Shown: positions 18,416-27,006 of the stretch, piece after piece
How the letters are laid out: the number at the start of each line of letters is the position of its first letter
Position numbering within the stretch: the first letter of the stretch is position 1
DNA from: Ruminococcus sp. YE282
GTDB lineage: Bacteria > Bacillota > Clostridia > Oscillospirales > Acutalibacteraceae
Assembly (NCBI GenBank): GCA_900101355.1
Contig: FMUV01000009.1
Span: forward strand, 1 to 64,000
Direction of reading: 5' to 3'
DNA: 64,000 bases
Made by a program: the position numbers and the translations under genes
The notes under the pieces: model-generated
What the model was told of the DNA's origin: nothing
Seen by the model: only the letters and a program-made list of their open reading frames with translations
Database searches by the model: none

Positions 18416-19748
18416 TGATGCGGAAAATTCGGCAAATGAACCTGCTGAAACCGAAAAAGTTAATAATCAGGTTAATGCCGAAGAAAGTGTAAAGGGAAAC
18501 GCCGACACAAATACGGAAGAATCATCTGAAAACAGACCGAATGAGGAAATCTATCTTTCAAAAGATTATGCCCTTCGTGAACCTGTTCAGAGAGATGAAC
18601 GTCAGGTTTCCGATGAATGTGATGACTATGTTTTTAAAATTCCCAAAAAACACAGAACTCATACTTCTTCGTCTTCGGGAAGTCACCATCATCATCACCA
18701 CCACGGTCACCACCATCACCATCATCACAAAAAGAAGATGAAGACCTGGAAGAAGGTTTTAATCGCTGCATTGTGTACATTAATCGGTTTGGTTGTTGCC
18801 TTTACAGGAACTCTTGCGTTTTTGATATATAAGGGTGAACAGGAACTTAAAAACAATGATTACTCAATTAATGCTCCGGACAGCTTAGGTGCTATTTCTC
18901 AAAATGACGGTCAATACATAAGCTATAACGGCGGGCTGTATAAGTACAAAGAAGATATGGTCAACATGATGTTTATGGGCGTTGATAAGAGAAGTATGGA
19001 TGAAACAAACGCCAACCAAACCGGCGGTCAAGCCGATGTTGACGTTATCATGGCTATGGATACATTAAGCAATAAAGTATATATGGTTAATATTCCGCGT
19101 GATACAATGACGGATATTCCTGTTTATGATATCAACGGAAAGTATGTCGGAATGGAAGAGACACAGCTTTGTCTTGCGTATGCTTACGGCGACGGCAAAG
19201 CGTCAAGCTGCGCAAATATTGTAAGTGCGGTACAAAATTTGTTTTATAACATTCCAATTAATCTATACTTTTCACTTGATATGGATGGTATTGCTGAAGT
19301 CAATGATAGCGTAGGCGGTGTTGACGTAGTATCACCTGTTACCATAGGTGATTTCCACGAGGGAATAACATATCATCTTGAAGGTGTTGAAGCAGAAAAT
19401 TTTGTACGAACACGTGACAGCGAAGATGTTGAGGCAAACCTTGAAAGAAACTCAAGACAGCAGGTTTATGTTGAATCGTTTATGAAAAAATTTGCTGCTC
19501 AAACAAAGTTGGACATAACCACTCCGATGAATTTGTTTAATGCAACAGCTCCGTACTCTTGTACAAATTTAAGTGCGTCAACTATTTCATATTTATCAAA
19601 AAACTTTATTATGGGCAGCGGAATGGATTTTGAAATTCTTAATATACCCGGAGATATGAGCATGGGTGATGAATATGCAGAGTATCGAATCAGAGAAGAA
19701 GAGTTTTTTGAACAATTTTTAAGTGTATTTTATGATAAGGTCGCTTAA
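18402..19748 (+). CDS. LytR-CpsA-Psr phosphotransferase with a His-rich segment (cassette 1)
   Basis: LCP enzymes move lipid-linked glycopolymers onto peptidoglycan or, in Actinomyces oris LcpA, onto a sortase-anchored protein. The 448-residue protein has a disordered acidic cytoplasmic region (1-90), a run of 14 histidines split by one glycine (95-109), a helix (about 116-140) and an LCP domain. The domain shows FMGVDKR, IPRDT, SVGGVDVVSP and an ERNSRQQ segment. Two cysteines in QLCLAYAYGDGK..SC are shared with the cassette 2 paralogue but are absent from the canonical LCP at 24955. The start at 18402 lies inside the sortase gene. The His-rich stretch is cytoplasmic by topology and could bind metal, which is inference. 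Confidence 0.88.
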   Translation: MSQHNDAENSANEPAETEKVNNQVNAEESVKGNADTNTEESSENRPNEEIYLSKDYALREPVQRDERQVSDECDDYVFKIPKKHRTHTSSSSGSHHHHHHHGHHHHHHHKKKMKTWKKVLIAALCTLIGLVVAFTGTLAFLIYKGEQELKNNDYSINAPDSLGAISQNDGQYISYNGGLYKYKEDMVNMMFMGVDKRSMDETNANQTGGQADVDVIMAMDTLSNKVYMVNIPRDTMTDIPVYDINGKYVGMEETQLCLAYAYGDGKASSCANIVSAVQNLFYNIPINLYFSLDMDGIAEVNDSVGGVDVVSPVTIGDFHEGITYHLEGVEAENFVRTRDSEDVEANLERNSRQQVYVESFMKKFAAQTKLDITTPMNLFNATAPYSCTNLSASTISYLSKNFIMGSGMDFEILNIPGDMSMGDEYAEYRIREEEFFEQFLSVFYDKVA

Positions 19749-19840
19749 TTTCCAATGAAGCATTAAATAGTCAATCTAAGCCCTTAAAATCAAATATCTG
19801 ACTAAAAATACGTTAAAAATTAAAAAAATGCAAAAAACGC

Positions 19841-19869
19841 TTTACTTTTTTAAACAGTTGTGGTAAACT
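19841..19869 (+). promoter_or_regulatory. Candidate promoter for the cassette 2 substrate gene
   Basis: TTTACT and TAAACT are 17 bases apart, about 65 bases before the start codon. Confidence 0.45.
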
Positions 19870-19935
19870 TAGGGTACAAAATAAATATTGGTATATTTAT
19901 TTCTAAATCAATATTTGAATATGGGAGGAAAAATT

Positions 19936-20496
19936 ATGAAAAGCAAAACTTTTAAAATTATGTCTGTTCTGTTTGCAATGATGCTTATCGCATTTTCTTG
20001 CACCTCGGTTTTTGCGGCTCCGAGCCCGACAGGCGGCAAAGAAGTAAATGTTGTAGTAACACCGTCTGACGGTGGTTCAGCTCAGTATGTAGTTGCTTCA
20101 GAGGTTGGCAAAGGACCAAATGGCGGTACACTTATTGAACTTAGCCCGGTAGCTAACGACGGCTATACTTTTGTTAACTGGACTATTGCCGGTGACTATA
20201 AAATTAATTCAGGTTCACTTGATTCCGAAAAGCTTGTAGTTGAAACTTTTGGTGACATCACAGCTACACCAAACTTTACAACGGGCGGAACTACAAACCC
20301 AACTTCACCTTCTGACAGTTCAGCTACAACACCTTCATCAGCTTCTAACAGCTCAGCAAATAACACAACAGTTGTTACAAATACAAGCAAGACTTCACCA
20401 CAGACAGGTACAACACCTGCTCTTCCAATTGCTATTTCAGCAATTGCACTTGCTTCAATCGGTGCTGTAATTGTTAGCCGCAAATTAAGTAAATAA
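19936..20496 (+). CDS. SPQTG sortase-anchored surface protein (cassette 2)
   Basis: The 186-residue precursor has a signal peptide (about 1-27, ending TSVFA). A small domain follows (about 35-115) that resembles a divergent InlB B-repeat/Listeria-Bacteroides repeat (DGYTFVNWTI, then GDITATPNF). Next is a Ser/Thr/Asn/Pro-rich linker (117-153), the sorting signal SPQTG at 154-158, a hydrophobic helix and the basic tail SRKLSK. The linker looks like an O-glycosylation or wall-spanning region, which is inference. ATG 19936 behind GGGAGG is clearly right over the longer frame. It parallels the SPKTG protein of cassette 1 in position and sorting signal but not in its mature sequence. Confidence 0.88.
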   Translation: MKSKTFKIMSVLFAMMLIAFSCTSVFAAPSPTGGKEVNVVVTPSDGGSAQYVVASEVGKGPNGGTLIELSPVANDGYTFVNWTIAGDYKINSGSLDSEKLVVETFGDITATPNFTTGGTTNPTSPSDSSATTPSSASNSSANNTTVVTNTSKTSPQTGTTPALPIAISAIALASIGAVIVSRKLSK

Positions 20497-20511
20497 TTTT
20501 TAATTATTTCG

Positions 20512-20538
20512 CCCTTGTAGAAATACAAGGGTTTTTTT
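20512..20538 (+). terminator. Terminator between substrate and sortase genes (cassette 2)
   Basis: The perfect stem CCCTTGTA / TACAAGGG with loop GAAA is followed by seven T residues. Confidence 0.93.
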
Positions 20539-20584
20539 ATTTTGGTTGAATATTTATTATTATGTCAATATTTTTATCTGATTG

Positions 20585-20613
20585 TTGACATAAGAGGTAT
20601 ATTGTTATATAAT
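20585..20613 (+). promoter_or_regulatory. Consensus sigma-A promoter for sortase and LCP genes (cassette 2)
   Basis: Perfect TTGACA and TATAAT boxes are separated by 17 bases. The position relative to the terminator and the sortase gene is the same as in cassette 1. Confidence 0.88.
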
Positions 20614-20716
20614 GCTATTGAATTAGTAATGAATAAAATTGTGTAAATGTTCAATTGCGTAATGACACTTTTTGTGAACTTTGTGCATTGATGATACATA
20701 TTTTGTGGTGTGTTAT

Positions 20717-21526
20717 ATGGAAAATAACGACAATAAACAAAAAAAGACGTATCTTTATGTTTTACTGGTTACGTTCTTAATAATTATTCTAATAGGACTC
20801 GTATGTGTGCTGTTTGTTTTTGTAAATAATTTAAAAGCACAAAATGACTATAACAGTGTCAAATCTTCAGTTGAAGCAACAACCGCACAGATACAAACAT
20901 CGGGAGCTTCTTATGAAAATTCCGATACTGATTTAGCCGAAAATCCGATTGATTTTGATGCTCTTGCAAATACAAATGACGAAATATATGCCTGGATAAC
21001 AATTCCGAACACGAATATTGATTATCCTGTTTTGCAGAGCAAGACCAGCGACTTGTTTTACATTGACCATGATGTAAATAAAAACTACCTGTTTGCAGGT
21101 TCGATTTATTCCGAATTTTCAAATTTACGTAATTTTTCTGACAGAGACACCGTGCTTTACGGTCATAATATGCTTGACGGAAGTATGTTTGCCGATTTGC
21201 ATAAATTTGAAGATGAAGATTTCTTTAATGAGAACAAGTATATTTACATTTATCAGAAAAACAGAAAATTGACGTATGAAATTGTTTCTGCCTATAATTA
21301 TGATTCAAGGCATATAATGAATTCGTTTAATTTTGCTGACGATAATGTGTTTCAGGAATATATAAACGACGTTATGAATCCACATTCGGATGTTCGTAAC
21401 GTTAACAGTGACGTTGAGCTCAATCTTGACAGTAAGCTGCTTACTCTCAGCACATGTCTCAACGGCAACAATGACGGTAGATTTTTGGTACAGGGAGTGT
21501 TAATTAAGGATGAACCGACATACTAA
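20717..21526 (+). CDS. Class B sortase (cassette 2)
   Basis: The 269-residue paralogue of the cassette 1 sortase has an N-terminal membrane helix (about 12-36) after a charged start, a short linker and a sortase B domain. The catalytic residues are H150 (LYGHNM), C247 (TLSTCLN) and R255 (GRFLVQG). The open frame extends upstream to a TTG at 20681, but ATG 20717 gives the short, charged cytoplasmic tail MENNDNKQKK expected before the anchor and matches the arrangement of its paralogue. The LCP gene overlaps its 3' end by 17 bases. The probable substrate is the SPQTG protein upstream, although the two sortases may cross-react. Confidence 0.9.
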   Translation: MENNDNKQKKTYLYVLLVTFLIIILIGLVCVLFVFVNNLKAQNDYNSVKSSVEATTAQIQTSGASYENSDTDLAENPIDFDALANTNDEIYAWITIPNTNIDYPVLQSKTSDLFYIDHDVNKNYLFAGSIYSEFSNLRNFSDRDTVLYGHNMLDGSMFADLHKFEDEDFFNENKYIYIYQKNRKLTYEIVSAYNYDSRHIMNSFNFADDNVFQEYINDVMNPHSDVRNVNSDVELNLDSKLLTLSTCLNGNNDGRFLVQGVLIKDEPTY

Positions 21527-22703
21527 CAGAAGATATGTTTTTAGCGATGAAATCCCGGAAAGTACCAACGAAAAACAAAATGAAGTGAGCGAAAGTAATA
21601 AATCGGTTAATAAATCTGTTTTTTTAGTTCCGAAGGGTAATATCAAAAAAAGAAAAAAATCTTCTCATAAAGGCAGTCATAAGCATCTGAAACGTTGGCA
21701 AAAGGTAATTATCATTGTATTATGTGTACTTATTGCAATTGCACTTGCCGCTATCGGAACAGTTGCGGTGCTTCTTAATACAGGTAAAAGTGATATGACT
21801 ACCAAAATTGAAGATGTTTCACTTAAAGTCCCCGATAATATTGAAAATCACGAAAACGGTGAATATATAACCTACAAAGGCGATAGGTATATGTATAACG
21901 AGAATTTGGCGAGCATATTATTTATGGGAGTAGATAAACGTGATTTTGAGACTGAGGATGATACCTACGGTCAAAACGGCGACGCCGATGCTCTTATGCT
22001 TTTGGTTTATGATACCAAAACGTCTAAGTCAACTCTTGTAAGCATATCCCGTGAAACCATAGCCGATGTTGAGGCATATTCAACTGAGGGTAAATACGTA
22101 GGAACCAAGAAAGAGCAGATTTGTCTTGCATATTCATATGGTGACGGCAAAGAAAAAAGCTGTGAAAATGAAGTGGCGGCAGTTAGAAGACTGTTTTATA
22201 ACGTTCCGATTAATTCCTATGTCGCACTTGATTTGGACGGAATTTCCTATATGAACGATGCCGTAGGCGGCGTTGAGCTTACCCCGATTGAGACTTTCAG
22301 GAATTTTACCGAAGGCGAAACTGTTACGCTGTGGGGCAAAGACGCTGAATCATATGTGCGTTATCGTGACACAACTAAGCTTTTGTCAAATAACAGTCGT
22401 ATGAAAAGGCAAAAGCAATATCTTAATGCATTTTTCAATCAGCTTGTAACATCAACCAAGGCTGATTTTACCACTTTGCTTGACTTATATAATGCCGCTT
22501 CGCCATATATGATGACAAATGTCGGTGCAAACAAGGCGACTTATCTTGCAAGCGAAGCCTTACAGAACAATTTCAACGCATTAAATATGCAGAATGTCCC
22601 CGGTGAAGTAAAGATGGGCGAAAAATATGCGGAATATCACATTGATGAAGATGCGTTCTTTGAAATGTTCTTAAATATTTTTTATGTAAAACTTGATAAA
22701 TAG
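21510..22703 (+). CDS. LytR-CpsA-Psr phosphotransferase (cassette 2)
   Basis: The 397-residue paralogue of the cassette 1 LCP protein has a basic cytoplasmic region with a short SHKGSHKH remnant where its partner has 14 histidines. A membrane helix (about 67-91) and the LCP domain follow (FMGVDKRDF, ISRETIAD, AVGGVEL, RMKRQKQ). Arg in the R(D/E)T motif and the late basic pair, which hold the lipid pyrophosphate in known LCP structures, are present. The cysteine pair in QICLAYSYGDGK..SC is kept. It lacks the KIN motif of canonical LCP proteins, so both cassette LCPs form a divergent subgroup. Co-translation with the sortase suggests a joint job on the SPQTG protein. Confidence 0.87.
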   Translation: MNRHTNRRYVFSDEIPESTNEKQNEVSESNKSVNKSVFLVPKGNIKKRKKSSHKGSHKHLKRWQKVIIIVLCVLIAIALAAIGTVAVLLNTGKSDMTTKIEDVSLKVPDNIENHENGEYITYKGDRYMYNENLASILFMGVDKRDFETEDDTYGQNGDADALMLLVYDTKTSKSTLVSISRETIADVEAYSTEGKYVGTKKEQICLAYSYGDGKEKSCENEVAAVRRLFYNVPINSYVALDLDGISYMNDAVGGVELTPIETFRNFTEGETVTLWGKDAESYVRYRDTTKLLSNNSRMKRQKQYLNAFFNQLVTSTKADFTTLLDLYNAASPYMMTNVGANKATYLASEALQNNFNALNMQNVPGEVKMGEKYAEYHIDEDAFFEMFLNIFYVKLDK

Positions 22704-22745
22704 TCAATCAGTGTATACTTATAAAATTGGAGGGTATTGCACTGA

Positions 22746-22784
22746 CAAAAGGTTGGAAGTTATTTAACTCCAACCTTTTGTTTT
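22746..22784 (+). terminator. Terminator of cassette 2
   Basis: The stem CAAAAGGTTGGA / TCCAACCTTTTG with loop GTTATTTAAC-type sequence is followed by TTTT. Confidence 0.9.
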
Positions 22785-22842
22785 GTAAAATACTGTTAAA
22801 AATTTTTATTTTCTAATTTTTGTAGAAATATATTTGCGGATA

Positions 22843-22851
22843 TGGTATAAT
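22843..22851 (+). promoter_or_regulatory. Extended -10 promoter for the Na/Pi transporter
   Basis: TGGTATAAT matches an extended -10 box, with no convincing -35, about 160 bases before the gene. The remaining 22852-23010 leader has no element I recognise. Confidence 0.4.
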
Positions 22852-23010
22852 ACTATAAGTGTGCAATTCTTGATTGGATGAATGAAGCTAATATCTGCGC
22901 TTTTATCTTGATTTGTTTTATTCAGAAGCTTGGTTCGCACCGTTTGCAAAAAAATCCGAATATAATTACATTTTGGACATAGTATTATGCAGTAAGGAAG
23001 ATATGCAATT

Positions 23011-24678
23011 ATGTATACATATGAGATTGTGCTTAAACTGATTATGGCGCTTGGCGGCTTGGGTTTATTCCTTATCGGTATGAAAAATATGGGTGAGGGC
23101 CTTGAGCTTGCCGCAGGAAGTAAGCTGAGAAATCTTCTTGAGAAGATAACGAGCAACAAATTTGTTGCTATGCTTGTCGGTTTGCTTGTCACCGGTGTAA
23201 TTCAAAGTTCATCGGCAACGGACGCAATGGTTGTTGGTTTTGCCAATGCCGGACTTATGGAGCTTGGACAGGCAATCGGAATATTGTTTGGTGCCAAAAT
23301 CGGTACTACGGTAACCTCACTTTTGCTTGCGATTGATATCAAGGCTTTTGTTCCGATATTTATTTTTGCGGGTGCGCTTGTAATCACGTTCAGTAAAAAG
23401 AACAATTACCGCTATTACGGACAAATTGCTGCCGGTTTTGGTATGTTGTTCCTGGGACTTTCGCTAATGAGTGATAATCTCAGATGGATGGGCGAGAGCG
23501 ATGCATTCCTAAGCATTGCCGATAAACTCAGTTTCCCGTTGCTTGGTCTTATTGTCGGCATTATATTTACGGGAATCATTCAAAGCTCATCGGCTTCAGT
23601 CGGTATCCTGATGGCTTTGGGAACTGCCGGGGTAATAACAAACATTGACCAGGCTGTCTATATTGTATATGGATTTAACGTTGGTGCCTGTTCAGCGGCA
23701 ATTCTGTCTTCAATGGGCGCAAACAGAACCGCAAAGCAGATTGCGCTTTCAAACCTTTTAATAAGTTGCTTTGGTGCAACAATAATGACATTAATTACTG
23801 CATTATTGCCGTATACACAATTAATCGAAATGTTGTTCCCGGCTCAAACAGTAGGCATTGCGGCTCAAATATCCGCTGTGCATATATTGTTTAATATTGC
23901 AATTACAGTTATCCTGCTTCCGTTCTCAAATCCTATTATAAAAATCACAAAGATGATTTTGCCTGACCTCAATGATGATAGGGAAAAGATGGAGACAGTT
24001 TACCTTGACAATCGTATTCTTACTACTCCGCCTATGGCTGTTCGCTCAGTAGAAAATGAGTGTAAGCGTCTTGGAGAGCTTGCCAATAAGAATTATCATT
24101 ACGCAATGAGAGCCTTTTTTGAGCAAGACCCGCATTACATTGAAAAAGTTGAAAAGAACGAAAAGGTTATTGATTACTTAACCCACGAAATTACCCGTTA
24201 TATAGTTAAAATCAACGGACTTGATATTGTTGATATTGACCGAAAAACAATGGGCGTTATGTATTCCGCAATTCAGGATATTGAGCGCATCGGCGACCAC
24301 GCAGAGAACATAACCGAACGTGCACGTGAAATGATTGACGGAAAAATCAAGTTTACTGATGAAGCAAACGCTGAGCTTCACAATCTTGATGAGCTGGTTA
24401 CCAAACTGCTTGATGACGGTCTTACCATGTTTAACGCTCAAAGCGTAGACTTTAAGCTCGCAAAATCAGTTATTGAAACCGAAAGTTCACTTGACAGCTA
24501 TGTAAAGATTTATAAGTTTAATCACATAAACAGAATGAACAAGGGCGTCTGTGACGCTGAAAAGGGCACTATCTTTCTTGATATGCTTACAATTCTTGAG
24601 AGAGTGGGAGACCACGCAAATAACGTTGCTTTCTCAATTCCGCGCAACAAGCTCGGAACAATTATTAAAACTAATTAA
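23011..24678 (+). CDS. Na/phosphate cotransporter-family protein with PhoU-like domain
   Basis: The 555-residue protein has two inverted Na/Pi-cotransporter repeats with the hallmark GVIQSSSATDA near residue 62 and GIIQSSSASVG near 190. A cytoplasmic PhoU-like helical domain (about 345-545; ERIGDHAENI, ERVGDHANNV) follows. NptA/YjbB-type proteins move phosphate with sodium, and the PhoU part probably senses or gates. A strong terminator follows. It stands alone between two LCP regions. A link to the phosphate-rich polymers handled by LCP enzymes is possible but not shown by the sequence. Confidence 0.9.
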   Translation: MYTYEIVLKLIMALGGLGLFLIGMKNMGEGLELAAGSKLRNLLEKITSNKFVAMLVGLLVTGVIQSSSATDAMVVGFANAGLMELGQAIGILFGAKIGTTVTSLLLAIDIKAFVPIFIFAGALVITFSKKNNYRYYGQIAAGFGMLFLGLSLMSDNLRWMGESDAFLSIADKLSFPLLGLIVGIIFTGIIQSSSASVGILMALGTAGVITNIDQAVYIVYGFNVGACSAAILSSMGANRTAKQIALSNLLISCFGATIMTLITALLPYTQLIEMLFPAQTVGIAAQISAVHILFNIAITVILLPFSNPIIKITKMILPDLNDDREKMETVYLDNRILTTPPMAVRSVENECKRLGELANKNYHYAMRAFFEQDPHYIEKVEKNEKVIDYLTHEITRYIVKINGLDIVDIDRKTMGVMYSAIQDIERIGDHAENITERAREMIDGKIKFTDEANAELHNLDELVTKLLDDGLTMFNAQSVDFKLAKSVIETESSLDSYVKIYKFNHINRMNKGVCDAEKGTIFLDMLTILERVGDHANNVAFSIPRNKLGTIIKTN

Positions 24679-24692
24679 TGCTATAACAAATT

Positions 24693-24722
24693 AACGGTCG
24701 GCAGTTTTGCCGACCGTTTTGT
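24693..24722 (+). terminator. Terminator of the Na/Pi transporter gene
   Basis: AACGGTCGGCA / TGCCGACCGTT with a short T loop is followed by T residues. The remaining 24723-24894 has nothing I can identify. Confidence 0.93.
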
Positions 24723-24894
24723 TGTGTATGATTGATTATTACTATGTGATTTAAAAGATTTGTCGCATAAAGCCTCATAATTTGCGTTGCGTACCTTTGT
24801 TGTCTTTCTGCCTTGTAACTTAATATTCTAACAGGTTGATATACGTTGTATTATGGTTTTAATATAATTGTATCATAACACTCTCTCAAGACAA

Positions 24895-24933
24895 TACCAA
24901 AAAACAACAGGCTGATGATTGATTCATCAGCCC
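24895..24933 (-). terminator. Terminator of the third LCP gene
   Basis: On the minus strand GGCTGATGA / TCATCAGCC is followed by TGTTGTTTTTT, about 20 bases after the stop. Confidence 0.85.
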
Positions 24934-24954
24934 GTTTATAAATTCTGTTTAGTT

Positions 24955-26100
24955 TTAGTTGCTGCTTGTTGTGGTTTGGGCGTTGCCGTTATTTGAGCTG
25001 CTGTCGCCAACCTCATATATAAACTTAGCAAAAGCAATTCGCTGTTTTTCCATATCGGCAATTCTGATAACGGAACCCGACGGTGTGTCATCGTCATAGT
25101 ACCAAAGTCCCTCTTCGGGAACATAATACTGTTCAACGTCATATTTTAAATATGTCAATGCATTTGAAACAAGCGCTGTAATCTCGTCCTTTTTAAGATT
25201 TGTCGTAATCAAAGGACCGATTGAGCTTACAATTGAAACAATTTGTCCCAAATCTGCGCTCTTCATACTTTCAAACAAAGTTTCAAGCAATTTTCTTTGA
25301 CGGGATGTTCTGTCCCAGTCATCGCCGTCAATTCCGATTTCGTTGTCATCTTCGCCCTTTGTCAAACCTCTGTCACGCGCATACCAAAGCGCTTCCTGAC
25401 CGTTTAGGTGAACGTTGCCGGGCGCATCGGTAATTGTTGTTGCGGTATCGGTCTGGTCGTTTTTATACATCTGATAGTTAATATAGTCAATCTCGTCCTG
25501 AGTAACTTCCATATCAATACCGCCAAGGGTATCTATGATTTTTATAAAACTTTCAAAATCTACAACAGCATATCTGTCAATCTTAATTCCAAAGTTTGCT
25601 TCAATGGTTTGAATTGAAAGTTTTGCGCCGCCCAACGTGTACGAAGCGTTAATTTTATCATAACCGTTGCCCGGAATATACACATAAGTATCACGCTGGA
25701 AAGAAGTCAGCTTGATTTTTTTGTGGATATTATCAATTGAAAGCATAATCATTGTGTCGGTACGTCCATACTTGTCACCATGATTATTATCTTCGCCGAA
25801 GAGCATAACATTAAGAACTTTTGAGTTTTGAAGTAAATCGTTGCTTGAAGTTCCGTTGCCAAAAACATCGGAAGAACTCGGCAAAGTAGAGCCGGTGTTA
25901 TCATTGTCGTTAGAAATATCAACGTAGTTCATTGAGTTTAACACAGAATAGTAATAAACAAATCCGCTCCCCGATAGAAGAAAGATAACAGAGAGAACGA
26001 TACATACGATTCTTTTTATTCTGCCCCTCTTCTTATACAAATTCAGAACCTGGGTGTTTGAGCTTATGTCAACTAAATTTCCTTTGGTTTGGTTAGACAT
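24955..26100 (-). CDS. LytR-CpsA-Psr phosphotransferase (canonical type)
   Basis: The 381-residue protein has a cytoplasmic basic start, a membrane helix (about 30-52) and an LCP domain. Canonical motifs are RTDTMIMLSID, SFQRDTYV, the KINASYTLGG segment, DTLGGIDMEV, and a late Arg pair in DWDRTSRQRKLL. The C-terminus is Ser/Asn-rich. It is a better match to classic LytR/TagT enzymes than the two cassette LCPs, so it probably attaches a main wall polymer such as teichoic acid or capsule. The start is followed upstream by a good RBS (GGAGGTGC). It is transcribed alone, with no sortase next to it. Confidence 0.92.
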   Translation of the reverse strand: MSNQTKGNLVDISSNTQVLNLYKKRGRIKRIVCIVLSVIFLLSGSGFVYYYSVLNSMNYVDISNDNDNTGSTLPSSSDVFGNGTSSNDLLQNSKVLNVMLFGEDNNHGDKYGRTDTMIMLSIDNIHKKIKLTSFQRDTYVYIPGNGYDKINASYTLGGAKLSIQTIEANFGIKIDRYAVVDFESFIKIIDTLGGIDMEVTQDEIDYINYQMYKNDQTDTATTITDAPGNVHLNGQEALWYARDRGLTKGEDDNEIGIDGDDWDRTSRQRKLLETLFESMKSADLGQIVSIVSSIGPLITTNLKKDEITALVSNALTYLKYDVEQYYVPEEGLWYYDDDTPSGSVIRIADMEKQRIAFAKFIYEVGDSSSNNGNAQTTTSSN

Positions 26101-26263
26101 ACTGCACCTCCGTTTAGGTTAATATGTAAAATACAATAATCCAAAATAAACTTATCAATTTATTATATCATAATTATTTGTCAGATAATTCCATACAAGA
26201 ATAATAACTTTACGATTTCGCTAAAAAGCCTCATTTTACTGTGTTTTTGATTAATTAACGACA

Positions 26264-26848
26264 TTATTCCTGTTCATCAAGCGCAAGGCTGAACGAAGGC
26301 AAAAATTCCTTTTCAAAAACCTCCGCTTCGGGCAGATTCATATTTTTTAAAGAAGCTTCAATGGTATCTTTTGCCTTTATAAATTCATCATTTCCCATTC
26401 TGAGTTCTTCAATACATTTAATAAGCGCAGAAAATTTGTCCGCCGCCTTAACGTATTTTTTAAGCTCCTTATCCTGCTCGCCGTTTGCTTTTATAATTTC
26501 TTCAAAGTCTTCTTTGAAATCTTCGGGGAGCATTGATATAAGCTTGTCTGCCGCAACGTTCTCTATTTTTTTATAGGCTTCGTTTATTTGAGGATTAAAG
26601 TATTTAATCGGAGTGGGCATATCTCCTGTGATTATCTCGGTAGAGTCATGAAAAATCGCAAGCACGGCGGCTCTTTCGGCGTCAAGGTGTCCGCCAAAGC
26701 GTTTGTTGTGTATCAGCACAAGACAATGTGCAATTATTGCTACCTGTTGGCTGTGTTCACTGATGTTTTCGTTTTTAGTATTATTCATCAATCCCCAGCG
26801 GTTGATGTATTTCATTCTTGACATCATTGCATAAAAATGGTACGGCAT
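26264..26848 (-). CDS. HD-domain 5'-deoxynucleotidase, YfbR type
   Basis: The 194-residue protein has the HD metal motifs ENISEHSQQVAIIAH and AIFHDSTEIITGD and the characteristic early INRWGLM segment of E. coli YfbR. YfbR removes phosphate from deoxyribonucleoside 5'-monophosphates and helps control dNTP pools. The start is set by GGGGGA six bases before ATG 26848. It is monocistronic. The 163 bases on its downstream side, before the LCP gene, hold no recognisable feature. Confidence 0.88.
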   Translation of the reverse strand: MPYHFYAMMSRMKYINRWGLMNNTKNENISEHSQQVAIIAHCLVLIHNKRFGGHLDAERAAVLAIFHDSTEIITGDMPTPIKYFNPQINEAYKKIENVAADKLISMLPEDFKEDFEEIIKANGEQDKELKKYVKAADKFSALIKCIEELRMGNDEFIKAKDTIEASLKNMNLPEAEVFEKEFLPSFSLALDEQE

Positions 26849-27006
26849 TAAAAATCCCCCGCTTTTTTACAAAAATTAGTGCAAATAAGCTTTGAATATG
26901 ATATAATATATTGATATTATACTATTTTATAATAAAAAGTCAAAGACAATATTTGTATATACTATCGTATGACGTTTCATATTTATTACCAGTCAGGAGA
27001 ATTAAA

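Noticed and set aside
18684..18728. Possible vector-derived His-tag contamination
   Set aside because: The run is 7+7 with a glycine between, lies in frame inside a complete LCP gene coupled to its sortase, and the paralogue has a related His/Lys patch at the same place.
20681..20716. TTG start for the cassette 2 sortase, adding 12 residues
   Set aside because: The added residues have no RBS before them, and ATG 20717 gives the charged tail and spacing seen in the cassette 1 sortase.
22806..23192. A 128-residue minus-strand open frame
   Set aside because: It overlaps the start of the Na/Pi transporter and its leader, has no RBS, and its residues are a shadow of the QSSSAT repeat region.
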